A stretch of DNA of 64,000 nucleotides from Fen-999 sp964530115 (GTDB lineage: Bacteria; Pseudomonadota; Gammaproteobacteria; Burkholderiales; Rhodocyclaceae). The position numbers and the translations under genes are program-made. Under the pieces are notes generated by a model. That model saw only the letters and a program-made list of their open reading frames with translations. It did no database searches and was not told the DNA's origin. This document shows positions 26,366 to 34,985 of this stretch, piece after piece (within the stretch, counting starts at the first letter, position 1; every line of letters starts with the position of its first letter). The DNA lies in assembly GCA_964530115.1 (NCBI GenBank), contig CAZGYD010000058.1:34972-98971 (forward strand), in the 5' to 3' direction.

Positions 26366-27526
26366 ATGAAGATCCACGAGTATCAGGGCAAGGAACTCTT
26401 GAGGAAATTCGGCGTTCCGACCCCGCGGGGCATTCCCTGTTTTTCCGTCGATGAGGCCGTCAAGGCAGCCAAGACGCTCGGCGGTTCCCTTTGGGTAGTG
26501 AAGGCGCAGATCCATGCCGGCGGGCGCGGCAAGGGCGGCGGCGTCAGGCTCGCCCGCTCGCTCGACGAGGTCCGGCAGCATGCCGGCGCGATTCTGGGCA
26601 TGCGGCTCGTGACCCACCAGACCGGCCCGGATGGTCGCATCGTCCGGCGCCTGCTCGTCGAGGAAGGCTCGGACATCAGGAAGGAGTACTACGCCGCCGT
26701 CCTCACCGACCGCGCGAGCCAGAAGGTGGCGATGATGGCCTCCTCTGAAGGCGGTATGGACATCGAGGAAGTCGCGGCGAAGACGCCGGAAAAGATCATC
26801 AAGGTCTTCGTCGATCCGCTCGACGGCATTTCCGAGGCCCAGGCGCTCGAACTCGCACGCGGCATCGGCGTCCCCGAGGGGTCGCTCGGGCAGGCCGTGG
26901 ATGTCTTCAGGAAGCTCTATGCCTGCTACATGGAGACCGATGCCTCGCTCGCCGAGATCAATCCGCTGATCCTCGACGGCAACGGCGCCATCAAGGCGCT
27001 CGACGCCAAGTTCAACTTCGATTCGAACGCCCTTTTCCGCCAACCGGAAATCGTCGCCATGCGCGACCTCGACGAAGAGGATCCGGACGAGATCGAGGCC
27101 TCGAAGCACGATCTCGCCTATATCTCGCTCGATGGCAACATTGGCTGCCTGGTCAACGGCGCGGGCCTGGCCATGGCGACCATGGACACGATCAAACTGT
27201 TCGGCGGCGAGCCGGCCAACTTCCTCGACGTCGGCGGCGGCGCGACGACCGAGAAGGTCACCGAGGCGTTCAAGATCATGCTCAGGAACCCCAAGGTCAA
27301 GGGCATTCTCGTCAACATCTTCGGTGGCATCATGCGCTGTGACACCATCGCCACGGGCGTCGTCGCGGCGGCGCGGGAGGTGCATCTGTCGGTGCCGCTC
27401 GTCGTGCGCATGAAGGGCACCAATGAGGACATCGGCAAGAAGATCCTCGCCGAGTCGGGCTTGCCGATCATCCCGGCCGATACCATGGCCGAGGCCGCGA
27501 CCAAGATCGTCGCTGCCGTGAAGTGA
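26366..27526 (+). CDS. sucC: SucC, succinyl-CoA synthetase beta subunit
   Basis: TCA-cycle ADP-forming ligase beta subunit. 386 residues with ATP-grasp domain (KIHEYQGKELLRKFGVP, VVKAQIHAGGRGKGGGV, SLAEINPLIL) and the C-terminal CoA-ligase domain (GILVNIFGGIMRCD). Partner sucD follows after 10 bases. Confidence 0.97.
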   Translation: MKIHEYQGKELLRKFGVPTPRGIPCFSVDEAVKAAKTLGGSLWVVKAQIHAGGRGKGGGVRLARSLDEVRQHAGAILGMRLVTHQTGPDGRIVRRLLVEEGSDIRKEYYAAVLTDRASQKVAMMASSEGGMDIEEVAAKTPEKIIKVFVDPLDGISEAQALELARGIGVPEGSLGQAVDVFRKLYACYMETDASLAEINPLILDGNGAIKALDAKFNFDSNALFRQPEIVAMRDLDEEDPDEIEASKHDLAYISLDGNIGCLVNGAGLAMATMDTIKLFGGEPANFLDVGGGATTEKVTEAFKIMLRNPKVKGILVNIFGGIMRCDTIATGVVAAAREVHLSVPLVVRMKGTNEDIGKKILAESGLPIIPADTMAEAATKIVAAVK

Positions 27527-27536
27527 GGAATGCGAA

Positions 27537-28430
27537 ATGTCGATCCTGATCAACAAGGACACCAAGGTCATCACCCAGGGCATCACCGGCAAGACCGGCC
27601 AGTTTCACACCGAGAAGTGCATCGAGTACGCCAACGGCCGCGAATGCTTCGTCGCCGGCGTCAATCCCAAGAAGGCCGGCGAGAGAATCTTTGACATCCC
27701 GATCTATGCCACCGTCAAGGAGGCCAAGGAGGCCACCGGGGCGACGGTGTCCGTGATCTACGTTCCCCCCGCCGGGGCGGCCGATGCGATCTGGGAGGCC
27801 TGCGAGGCCGATCTCGATCTGGTCATCTGCATCACCGAGGGCATTCCCGTGCGCGACATGCTCATGGTCCGCAACAAGATGAAGCGGAAAGTGGCGCAGG
27901 GCGGCAAGGAGACGCTGCTCCTCGGTCCCAACTGCCCGGGGCTGATCACGCCGGACGAGATCAAGATCGGCATCATGCCCGGCCACATTCACCGCAAGGG
28001 CCGCATCGGCATCGTCTCGCGCTCCGGCACGCTGACTTACGAAGCCGTCGCCCAGGTCACCGAATTGGGCCTGGGACAATCCTCGGCGGTCGGCATCGGC
28101 GGCGACCCGATCAACGGCTTGAAGCACATCGACGTCATGAAGATGTTCAATGACGACCCGGAGACCGAGGCCGTGATCATGATCGGCGAGATCGGCGGCC
28201 CCGACGAGGCCGACGCCGCGCGCTGGTGCAAGGATCACATGAAAAAGCCGGTGGTTGGCTTCGTCGCCGGCGTTACCGCGCCGCCCGGCAAGCGCATGGG
28301 TCATGCCGGCGCACTGATTTCCGGGGGCGCCGACACCGCCGAGGCGAAGCTCGCGATCATGGAGGAATGTGGCTTCAAGATCACGCGCGATCCTTCGTCC
28401 ATGGGCAGGCTGCTCAAGTCGCTGCTGTAG
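27537..28430 (+). CDS. sucD: SucD, succinyl-CoA synthetase alpha subunit
   Basis: Alpha subunit, 297 residues: CoA-binding Rossmann domain (VITQGITGKTGQFHTEKC) and phospho-histidine loop GHAGALISGG. LLGPNCPGLITP is typical. Ends just before a GC-rich hairpin. Confidence 0.97.
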   Translation: MSILINKDTKVITQGITGKTGQFHTEKCIEYANGRECFVAGVNPKKAGERIFDIPIYATVKEAKEATGATVSVIYVPPAGAADAIWEACEADLDLVICITEGIPVRDMLMVRNKMKRKVAQGGKETLLLGPNCPGLITPDEIKIGIMPGHIHRKGRIGIVSRSGTLTYEAVAQVTELGLGQSSAVGIGGDPINGLKHIDVMKMFNDDPETEAVIMIGEIGGPDEADAARWCKDHMKKPVVGFVAGVTAPPGKRMGHAGALISGGADTAEAKLAIMEECGFKITRDPSSMGRLLKSLL

Positions 28431-28434
28431 GGCT

Positions 28435-28466
28435 ACGGGGCGGGGCGACGGTCCGCCCGACCCCGT
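28435..28466 (+). terminator. GC-rich hairpin after sucD
   Basis: ACGGGG ... CCCCGT with an inner GGGCG/CGCCC stem starts 5 bases after the sucD stop. No T run follows, so it may be a weak or Rho-assisted terminator. Confidence 0.4.
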
Positions 28467-28578
28467 GCCGGAATTTGGGTCAAAAATCAGGATTTGCTGC
28501 CGTAATACCCAGCAGTCCCGTCTTTGAAATCACCTTGTTGCGGTGGATAGTGGCGCCGACCCGCCACTTTTGCCGATC

Positions 28579-29406
28579 ATGCCTGCCACGCTTGCCGATT
28601 CGCTCGAGATCGCCAGCTTTACCGATCCTGGCCGGGTGCGCTCGCGCAACGAGGATGCGCTGTATGCCGATGCCGGGCTGGGCCTGGCCATCGTCGCCGA
28701 CGGCATGGGCGGATACAACGCCGGCGAGATCGCGAGCGACCTGGCAACCACCGTTCTGCGCACCGAGTTGTCGAGGGCGATCGCCGACGCGCAGGCGTTC
28801 GGCGCCGCCGGCTGGGCGCAAGAGGCCGTCGGCGACGCGATCGGACGCGCCAATGCCGCGATCTTCGAGGCCGCGCAGCGCGATGCACGCTGCCAGGGCA
28901 TGGGTACGACGGTCGTTCTCACGCTCTTCCATGACGGGGTCGTCACGGTCGCGCATGTCGGCGATTCGCGCCTCTACCGCTGGCGCGGCGGCGAGTTCGC
29001 CTGCCTGACGCGCGACCATTCGCTGTTGCAGGAGCAGATCGACCGCGGGACAATGACCCCGGAAGAGGCGCGGTCTTCACGAAACCGGAATCTGGTGACC
29101 CGCGCGCTCGGGGTCGATCCCGTGGTCGAAGCGGACATCGGAGACCACCCCGTCCAGGCCGGCGACCTCTATCTGCTCTGCTCGGACGGCCTCAACGACA
29201 TGCTCGAAGACGCCGAGATCGCCGCCTGCCTGGCGGCCAGGGCAGGCGAGCCGGGAGAATATGCCCGGCGGCTGGTGGAGATGGCCAACGAGAAGGGCGG
29301 CCGGGACAACGTCTCGGTCGTGCTGGTCCGGGTGAAAAAGGTGCCGTCAGCGGCGCGCGGCTGGTGGGCGCGATTGCTGGCCTGGTTCAAACAGCGGCAG
29401 GGATGA
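28579..29406 (+). CDS. PP2C-family protein phosphatase (Stp1-like)
   Basis: Metal-dependent Ser/Thr protein phosphatase. 275 residues from ATG 28579 (a GTG at 28543 is possible). Metal-site motifs RSRNEDALYAD, VADGMGGYNAGEIAS, HVGDSRLYRW, LLCSDGLNDML and GGRDNVSVVLV; a Trp-rich basic C-terminal tail (WWARLLAWFKQRQ). Overlaps the FHA gene by four bases, so phosphatase and phospho-threonine reader are made together. No Ser/Thr kinase gene is in the window. Confidence 0.93.
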   Translation: MPATLADSLEIASFTDPGRVRSRNEDALYADAGLGLAIVADGMGGYNAGEIASDLATTVLRTELSRAIADAQAFGAAGWAQEAVGDAIGRANAAIFEAAQRDARCQGMGTTVVLTLFHDGVVTVAHVGDSRLYRWRGGEFACLTRDHSLLQEQIDRGTMTPEEARSSRNRNLVTRALGVDPVVEADIGDHPVQAGDLYLLCSDGLNDMLEDAEIAACLAARAGEPGEYARRLVEMANEKGGRDNVSVVLVRVKKVPSAARGWWARLLAWFKQRQG

Positions 29407-30164
29407 ACGACATGGCGAAACTGATTCTCAGCATGGACGGCCTGGTGCTCAAGGAGATCCCCCTCGTCAAGCCGAGGACCACCATCGGCCGCAAGCCGCA
29501 CAACGACATCCAGATCGACAACCTGGCGATCTCCGGCGAGCACGCGGTGATCACCATGGTGATCAACGACGCTTTCCTGGAGGATCTGCACAGTACCAAC
29601 GGCACGTTCGTGAACGGCGCGCCCATCCGCCGCCACCTGCTCCAGGATGGCGATGTCATCGAGCTCGGCAAATACCGCCTCAAGTACCTGAGCGAGCTTC
29701 CTGCGGCCGCCGTGGCCGATTTCGAGAAGACCGTGCTGCTGCGTCCGGGCATGATCCAGCCGCCGGGAACCGAGCCGCGGGCGGGCGATATGCCCGATCC
29801 CCGGTCGCCCGGGGACACGGCGGAACCGGCTGGCGTGTCCCCACGGCTGAGTTTCGAGGACGTCTCGACCTCGCCGCGGGCATCGGTCCCCGCGGCGCCG
29901 CGGGCGATGATCCAGATCCTCACCGGCAGCCACGCGGGGCGTGAACTCGAACTCTCCAAGCCGCTGACCAGCATCGGCAAACCGGGCGTCCAGGTCGCTG
30001 TGATCGCCCGCCGGCCGCAGGGATATTTCATGACCCATCTCGAAGGCGAGGTGCCGCCCTCGGTCGGCGGGCAGCGCCTGGAGCCGGACCGGCCGTTCGA
30101 GCTGCACGACCACGACATCATCGAATTCGGCGGCATCAAGATGGAGTTCTTCTACAAGACTTGA
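29403..30164 (+). CDS. Twin FHA-domain protein
   Basis: 253 residues. N-terminal FHA domain (about 1-95): TIGRKPHNDIQIDNLAISGEH split here as TIGRKPHND and ISGEHAVI, then LHSTNGTFVNG, the phospho-threonine-binding signature. A Pro/Gly-rich linker (115-165) carries a copy of the dispersed repeat (AGVSPRLSF). C-terminal half (165-253) is a second, less conserved FHA-like domain (TSIGKPGVQVAVIARR). Translationally coupled to the PP2C phosphatase. Likely reads phosphorylated partners of the downstream secretion/pilus ATPase (inference). Confidence 0.88.
   Translation: MNDMAKLILSMDGLVLKEIPLVKPRTTIGRKPHNDIQIDNLAISGEHAVITMVINDAFLEDLHSTNGTFVNGAPIRRHLLQDGDVIELGKYRLKYLSELPAAAVADFEKTVLLRPGMIQPPGTEPRAGDMPDPRSPGDTAEPAGVSPRLSFEDVSTSPRASVPAAPRAMIQILTGSHAGRELELSKPLTSIGKPGVQVAVIARRPQGYFMTHLEGEVPPSVGGQRLEPDRPFELHDHDIIEFGGIKMEFFYKT
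29829..29856 (+). repeat. Dispersed ~28-bp repeat, copy 3 (FHA linker)
   Basis: In-frame copy read as AGVSPRLSF in the interdomain linker; DNA core CCACGGCTGAGTTTCG. Confidence 0.8.
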
Positions 30165-30320
30165 GCCCGACGAACTCCCCCGGTCGAGGTGTCCGGCTGA
30201 ATTTTGCCGGCGCTTTGCCGTCAACGGCCGTGGAGGCCGGCGGTCCGGGATGGTGGCGAGGCGAGGGCCGGTGACCGGCCGGGCGGGGGAAAAACGACGG
30301 AGATTTCGGAATCCCGACAG

Positions 30321-31088
30321 ATGAAGGTGCGAATACTCGGTTGCAGCGGGGGCATCGGCGGACCGCATCTGCGGACGACGGCGCTCCTGGTCGACGAGGA
30401 CATTCTGATCGATTGCGGCACGGGGGTCGGCGAACTCGGCATCGAGGCGCTCGCCCGGATCGACCATGTCTTCCTCACGCACTCGCACCTCGATCACATC
30501 GCCTGCCTGCCGCTGTTGATCGACACCGTGATCGACATGCGCCCCCGGCCGCTGACGGTGTACGGCACCGAGGCGACCCTCGATGCGATCCGCCGGCACA
30601 TCTTCAACTGGGAGATCTGGCCGGATTTCAGTGTCGTGCCGAGCGTGGACAAGCCGTTCATGCGCTTCGAGACGGTCGGGGTGGGCGACGCCGTCACCTT
30701 CGGCGACCGGCGCATCGGCGTCCTGCCGGCCTGCCATACCGTTCCAGCAGTCGCTTACCATCTGGCCTCGCCCGACGCGGGCCTGGTCTTCACCGGCGAC
30801 ACCGGCCCCTGTCCGGACCTCTGGGAGTGCGTCAACCGGATCGAGGGCCTGCGCTACCTGATCATCGAGACGGCGTTCCCGGACCGCGACCGGAGGCTTG
30901 CCGAAGTGTCGCGACACCTCTGTCCGTCCATGCTCGCGCAGGAGCTGGAGAAGCTGCAGGTTCCGGCGGAGATCTACATCACCCATCTCAAGCCGGGACA
31001 AATCGAGCTGACGATGAGCGAAGTGACCCGCTCGGCCGAGCGTCATGCGCCGCGCATGCTGCAGGACGGGCAGGAATTCACCTTTTGA
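30321..31088 (+). CDS. MBL-fold metal-dependent hydrolase, cAMP phosphodiesterase class II-like
   Basis: 255 residues from ATG 30321. Metallo-beta-lactamase fold with HSHLDHIACLPLL, later His in LPACHTVPAVAYH, Asp in VFTGDTGPCPDLW and a final His in ITHLKPGQIE. Best matches by memory are PDE1-type cyclic-nucleotide phosphodiesterases, so it may lower a cyclic nucleotide near the GAF-ATPase encoded 25 bases downstream (inference). 156 bases without a gene precede it and contain a GCCGGTGACCGGC palindrome. Confidence 0.85.
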   Translation: MKVRILGCSGGIGGPHLRTTALLVDEDILIDCGTGVGELGIEALARIDHVFLTHSHLDHIACLPLLIDTVIDMRPRPLTVYGTEATLDAIRRHIFNWEIWPDFSVVPSVDKPFMRFETVGVGDAVTFGDRRIGVLPACHTVPAVAYHLASPDAGLVFTGDTGPCPDLWECVNRIEGLRYLIIETAFPDRDRRLAEVSRHLCPSMLAQELEKLQVPAEIYITHLKPGQIELTMSEVTRSAERHAPRMLQDGQEFTF

Positions 31089-31112
31089 TGCCGGAGACCC
31101 TCCCCGGGAAAC

Positions 31113-33482
31113 ATGAGAGTGAGCACAGAAACGAAAACCATGGATTCGGGCATGTCGGACGTCGGCAGCCGGCTCGCCTTTTTCAAGGGGCTCCAGCGTG
31201 TCACCAACAAGGTCCATGCGACCGCCAATGTCGACGAGATCATGCTCGAGCTGTCGCAGGATATCTGCGATCTCTTCAATGCCGACCGGCTGACGATCTA
31301 CGCGACGATGGAGGATCGCTCGGCCATCGTCTCGCGGGTCAAGACCGGGCTCAATTCCTTCAAGGACCTGCGCCTGCCGATCTCTGAACAGAGCATCGCC
31401 GGCTACGTGGCGATGACGAAAAAGGTCGTCGCCATCCGTGACGTCTATGACGACGAAGAGCTCAAGGCCATCCATCCCGAGCTCCGCTTCCTGCGGGAAG
31501 TGGACCGGCGCACCGGGTACCGGACGAAGCAGATGCTGGTCGGCCCCATCCTCGATCCGTTCTCCGGTGACGTGCTCGGCGTCGTGCAGCTCATCAACCA
31601 CCGGGCTGGCACGCCATTTCCCGCGGCGGCCGAGGAAGGCATGCGCGCGCTCTGCGAGACGCTCGCCATCGCCTTCGCGCAGCGGGCCAAGGCGGCGCAG
31701 CCGATCAAGTCGAAGTACGACTACCTCGTCCATGACGGCGTGATCTCGACCCACGAGCTGGAACTCGCGACGACCACGGCCAGGCACCAGAACGTCGACC
31801 TCGAGCAGGTGTTGCTCGACCAGCTCAAGGTCACGCCTGCGGCGCTCGGCGGCGCGCTCGCGAAGTTCTTCGGCGTGCCCTACGAGCCCTTCCGGCCGGA
31901 GCGCATCAAGCCGATGGATCTGCTGCGGAACATCAAGCGTGACTACGTCGAGCAGAACCACTGGCTGCCGATCGAGGAGACCTCGGAAGGCGTCGTCGTC
32001 CTGGCGATGGATCCGGAACAGGTCAAGAGCTCGCGCATCGTCCAGAACATCTTCCCGAAAAAGAAGCTCGCCTTCCGCGTCACCACCCAGCGGGAGTTCC
32101 GCCAGACCGTGGATCAGTTCTTCGGCGCCGCAGCCGAGGATGTCCAGGTCGGCGACCTGCTTTCCGGCCTGGAAGAAGGGGAAGCCGAGGGCGAGACGAC
32201 GGTCGACGATGTCTCCGCGGCCGCCGACAACGAACTGGTCAAGCTCGTCAACAAGATCATCGTCGATGCCTACCAGCAGGGCGCCTCGGACATCCATATC
32301 GAGCCCGGCACGGGCAAGGACAAGGTGCTGGTGCGCTTCCGCCGTGACGGCTCCCTTTACAAGTACATCGAGATCCCGTCGAGCTACCGCAATGCGCTCG
32401 TCGCGCGGATCAAGATCATGTGCGATCTCGACATCTCCGAGCGGCGCAAGCCCCAGGACGGCAAGATCAAGTTCAAGCGCTTCGGCCCGCTCGACATCGA
32501 GCTGCGCGTGGCGACGATCCCGTCCGCCGGCGGCGTCGAGGACGTGGTCATGCGCATCCTCGCCGCCGGCGAGCCGATCCCCCTCGACGAGCTCGGCGTG
32601 TTGCCGGACAACCTGGAACGGCTCAAGGCCTGCGTGTCCAAGCCCTACGGCATCTTCTTCGTCTGCGGCCCGACCGGCTCCGGCAAGACGACGACGCTGC
32701 ACTCGATCCTCGCCTACCGCAATACGCCGGACACCAAGATCTGGACCGCCGAGGACCCGGTCGAAATCACCCAGAAGGGCCTGCGCCAGGTCCAGGTCAA
32801 CCGCAAGGCGGGGCTCGACTTCGCCACCGTCATGCGCGCCTTCCTGCGCGCCGACCCGGACATCATCATGGTCGGCGAAATGCGCGACAAGGAGACGACC
32901 TCGATCGGCCTCGAAGCCTCGCTCACCGGCCACCTGGTCTTCGCCACGCTGCACACCAACAGCGCGCCCGAGTCCGTCGTCCGCCTGCTCGACATGGGCA
33001 TGGACCCCTTCAACTTCGCCGACGCGCTCCTGGGCATCCTCGCCCAGCGGCTGGCCAAGCGCCTGTGCGCGAAGTGCAAGGAAGCCTACCGGCCTTCGGA
33101 CGAGGAAATGCAGCATTTCCTCGACGAATACTGCGAAGAACTGCGGGCGACCTCGGCCTTCGTCCGCGACGCGGAGGCCGCGCGGGAAGACATCCGCCAG
33201 CGCTGGCTCCGAGCCTACGGCAAGGATGGCAAGTTCACGCTCTACCGACCCAAGGGCTGCGAGGCCTGCGGCGGCACCGGCTACAAGGGCCGGGTCGGCC
33301 TGCACGAACTCCTCGTCGGCAGCGACGAGATCAAGCGTCTCGTCCAGGAACGCGCGCGCGTCGCCCAGATCCTCGCCCAGGGGCTCGAGGAGGGCATGCG
33401 CACCCTCAAGCAGGACGGCATGGAAAAGGTGCTCGCCGGCATCACCGACATGAAGCAGGTGCGCGCCGTCTGCATCAAGTAG
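31113..33482 (+). CDS. GAF-domain fused PilB/GspE-type assembly ATPase
   Basis: 789 residues. Residues ~20-190 are a GAF domain (GYVAMTKKVVAIRDVYDDEE; GVVQLINHRAG). Then a GspE N-terminal (MshEN-like) domain (~200-340) and the T2SSE ATPase: Walker A GPTGSGKTTTLH, Asp box and Walker B DIIMVGEMRD, His box HTNSAPESVVRLLDMGMDP, and the tetracysteine zinc site CAKC ... CEAC with GGTGYKGRVGLHELL. Drives fibre extension. PilB/GspE proteins do not normally carry an N-terminal GAF, so this motor is probably controlled by a small ligand. PilC/PilD partners are not in the window. The tandem pilins follow after 386 bases. Confidence 0.9.
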   Translation: MRVSTETKTMDSGMSDVGSRLAFFKGLQRVTNKVHATANVDEIMLELSQDICDLFNADRLTIYATMEDRSAIVSRVKTGLNSFKDLRLPISEQSIAGYVAMTKKVVAIRDVYDDEELKAIHPELRFLREVDRRTGYRTKQMLVGPILDPFSGDVLGVVQLINHRAGTPFPAAAEEGMRALCETLAIAFAQRAKAAQPIKSKYDYLVHDGVISTHELELATTTARHQNVDLEQVLLDQLKVTPAALGGALAKFFGVPYEPFRPERIKPMDLLRNIKRDYVEQNHWLPIEETSEGVVVLAMDPEQVKSSRIVQNIFPKKKLAFRVTTQREFRQTVDQFFGAAAEDVQVGDLLSGLEEGEAEGETTVDDVSAAADNELVKLVNKIIVDAYQQGASDIHIEPGTGKDKVLVRFRRDGSLYKYIEIPSSYRNALVARIKIMCDLDISERRKPQDGKIKFKRFGPLDIELRVATIPSAGGVEDVVMRILAAGEPIPLDELGVLPDNLERLKACVSKPYGIFFVCGPTGSGKTTTLHSILAYRNTPDTKIWTAEDPVEITQKGLRQVQVNRKAGLDFATVMRAFLRADPDIIMVGEMRDKETTSIGLEASLTGHLVFATLHTNSAPESVVRLLDMGMDPFNFADALLGILAQRLAKRLCAKCKEAYRPSDEEMQHFLDEYCEELRATSAFVRDAEAAREDIRQRWLRAYGKDGKFTLYRPKGCEACGGTGYKGRVGLHELLVGSDEIKRLVQERARVAQILAQGLEEGMRTLKQDGMEKVLAGITDMKQVRAVCIK

Positions 33483-33485
33483 CCT

Positions 33486-33513
33486 GCCGGCGTATTACGA
33501 CGGCTGAGTTTCG
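33486..33513 (+). repeat. Dispersed ~28-bp repeat, copy 4 (after the ATPase gene)
   Basis: Starts 3 bases after the ATPase stop; core ACGACGGCTGAGTTTCG. It opens a 386-base gene-free stretch (33483-33868) that also holds the pilin promoter. Confidence 0.75.
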
Positions 33514-33703
33514 TTTGGCCGAGCAGTGCGCGGCCCGCCTCGAGCACTCGTGCCTGCGCGAGGGGCCAGGCGACCATCGGCGCAACCATCGAACGCGCTT
33601 ACCGCAGGGAAGCCCCGGTCGCTGCGGAACATCGGCCACGATACGGACGTTTCCAGCCTCATTCTCCCGAACGAAGCAGCAGGGTGGCGATGGCCGCCGT
33701 CAA

Positions 33704-33720
33704 GTGACGAAATTCGTCAC
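33704..33720 (+). promoter_or_regulatory. Palindrome, candidate sigma-54 activator site
   Basis: GTGACGAAATTCGTCAC is a perfect 17-base palindrome about 85 bases upstream of the -24 element of the first pilin promoter, the usual place for an NtrC/PilR-type activator. A degenerate second copy (CCGAATTTTGTC) follows. Confidence 0.55.
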
Positions 33721-33803
33721 CCCCTGCCGAATTTTGTCGCCGGCCGAGCACCAAAGCACAGCCAACTGCTTACTGTTCGGGCTGTTCCACCTCGGTCGAT
33801 GCC

Positions 33804-33819
33804 TGGCACGCCGATTGCT
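33804..33819 (+). promoter_or_regulatory. Sigma-54 promoter of the first pilin gene
   Basis: TGGCACG-N4-TTGCT, an exact match to the -24/-12 consensus, 50 bases before the pilin ATG. Confidence 0.9.
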
Positions 33820-33868
33820 GATGACCAGGTGCGCGCATTGGGCGCTTTTTTCCGAAGGAGATAGAAAG

Positions 33869-34270
33869 ATGAAAAAGGTTCAACAAGGCTTCACCCTGAT
33901 CGAACTGATGATCGTCGTCGCGATCATCGGCATTCTGGCGGCGATCGCCATCCCGCAATACAACGACTACACGGCCAAGGCGCAGGCCTCCGAGGCGTTT
34001 ACACTGCTCGATGGGCTGAAGACGCCGATGGTGGCCCAATTCTCCGAAGACGGAACTTGGGCGATTCCCACGGGCTCGGTGACTGCCGGCAAGTATGTGA
34101 GCGGAATCGCGGCATCGGGTACGGGTACCCTGACGGCGACCTACGCTAGTTCGGGTGTCAACAGCAAGGTGAGAGGCAAGACCGTGACCTTCACCTACAA
34201 CACTTCGACTGGTGCCTGGACGTGCTCCAGCAATCTCGCCGCCGAAGTCAAGCCAAAGTCTTGCAGCTAA
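33869..34270 (+). CDS. pilA: Type IV pilin 1 (PilA-like)
   Basis: 133-residue type IVa pilin. Very short leader KKVQQG, cleavage before FTLIELMIVVAIIGILAAIA with the conserved Glu5, globular C-terminal part rich in Ser/Thr/Gly and a C-terminal Cys pair (WTCSS ... KSCS) forming the usual disulfide loop. Strong AAGGAG site 8-9 bases upstream and a perfect sigma-54 promoter. Its Ser/Thr-rich surface could be the acceptor for the glycan genes downstream. Confidence 0.95.
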   Translation: MKKVQQGFTLIELMIVVAIIGILAAIAIPQYNDYTAKAQASEAFTLLDGLKTPMVAQFSEDGTWAIPTGSVTAGKYVSGIAASGTGTLTATYASSGVNSKVRGKTVTFTYNTSTGAWTCSSNLAAEVKPKSCS

Positions 34271-34284
34271 CATGATGAATCCGG

Positions 34285-34313
34285 CCGGAACCCCATTGCT
34301 CAAGGGGTTCCGG
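34285..34313 (+). terminator. Hairpin H1 after pilin 1
   Basis: Perfect 10-bp stem CCGGAACCCC / GGGGTTCCGG with a 9-base loop, 15 bases after the stop. No T run, so terminator or 3' stabiliser. Confidence 0.6.
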
Positions 34314-34314
34314 C

Positions 34315-34334
34315 ACCATCGGTGTTCCGATGGT
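34315..34334 (+). other. Hairpin H2 in the inter-pilin region
   Basis: Perfect 8-bp stem ACCATCGG-TGTT-CCGATGGT directly after H1. Confidence 0.6.
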
Positions 34335-34371
34335 ATTGCTTTATCGAAGGGCTCCGGCAATACCGGGGCCC
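34332..34371 (+). other. Mutually exclusive hairpins H3/H4
   Basis: H3 pairs GGTATTGC (34332-34339) with GCAATACC (34357-34364). H4 pairs GGGCTCCGG (34349-34357) with CCGGGGCCC (34363-34371). The arms overlap, so only one can form, as in attenuators. Confidence 0.5.
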
Positions 34372-34446
34372 TCATCATTTGTTGCCGCTGATGCGATGTG
34401 CAACTTGACGCAAACGGCTTCTTTCGATTCACTTTCTGCATTTGTT

Positions 34447-34462
34447 TGGCATGACCGTTGCT
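34447..34462 (+). promoter_or_regulatory. Sigma-54 promoter of the second pilin gene
   Basis: TGGCATG-N4-TTGCT matches the -24/-12 consensus with the invariant GG and GC; 71 bases before the second pilin start. Confidence 0.8.
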
Positions 34463-34532
34463 TTGATCGATGGCGCAACTGGGTTGATGCAATGCCCTGG
34501 AATTTTTTTCATCTAGGCAAGGAGATCAAGGC

Positions 34533-34931
34533 ATGAAGACACTTCAGCGAGGTTTCACCCTTATCGAACTGATGATCGTCGTCGCCATCATCGGCATTCT
34601 GGCGGTCTTCGCCATTCCTCAATATGCGGACTATGTGGCGAAGTCCCAGGCCTCCGAGGCTTTTTCCCTCCTCGACGGACTGAAGACCCCCGTGGTCGGT
34701 CAGTTCTCGGAAAATGGCACGTGGGCGATTCCCTCGGGCACGGTGACGGCCGGCAGGTACGTTGCTTCGATCGCCACCGGCGGAACGGGCAGCCTCGTCG
34801 CCACCATGGCCACCAGCGGCGTGAGCGCCAAGCTGAGCGGCAAGACGGTCACCTTCAACTACAACACGACGACGGGCGCCTGGACCTGTACCACCAACAT
34901 GCCCGCCGAAGTCAGGCCAAAATCCTGCTGA
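34533..34931 (+). CDS. pilA: Type IV pilin 2 (PilA-like)
   Basis: 132-residue pilin, clear paralogue of pilin 1 (same leader type KTLQRG, FTLIELMIVVAIIGILAVFA, same WTC ... KSC disulfide loop), differing mainly in the exposed middle. Own sigma-54 promoter, and AAGGAG before the ATG. Two different major-pilin-type subunits under parallel control allow mixed or switched fibres. Confidence 0.95.
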   Translation: MKTLQRGFTLIELMIVVAIIGILAVFAIPQYADYVAKSQASEAFSLLDGLKTPVVGQFSENGTWAIPSGTVTAGRYVASIATGGTGSLVATMATSGVSAKLSGKTVTFNYNTTTGAWTCTTNMPAEVRPKSC

Positions 34932-34985
34932 GCCAGCGGGGCGCATCGCAGGTGTTCGCTCGAAGCAGCGCCGGAGGTGGCAAGG

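Noticed and set aside
25820..27592. 590-residue leftward open frame
   Set aside because: Only the last 148 codons (from ATG 26266) are PaaI; the rest is antisense of sucC.
29169..33305. Leftward 1378-residue open frame
   Set aside because: Antisense to the PP2C, FHA, MBL and ATPase genes; low-complexity His/Arg/Asp-rich product typical of a GC-rich shadow frame.
34492..34510. T-run before pilin 2 as a terminator
   Set aside because: No stem precedes the T tract; it lies between the sigma-54 promoter and the start codon and is more likely an AT-rich leader.
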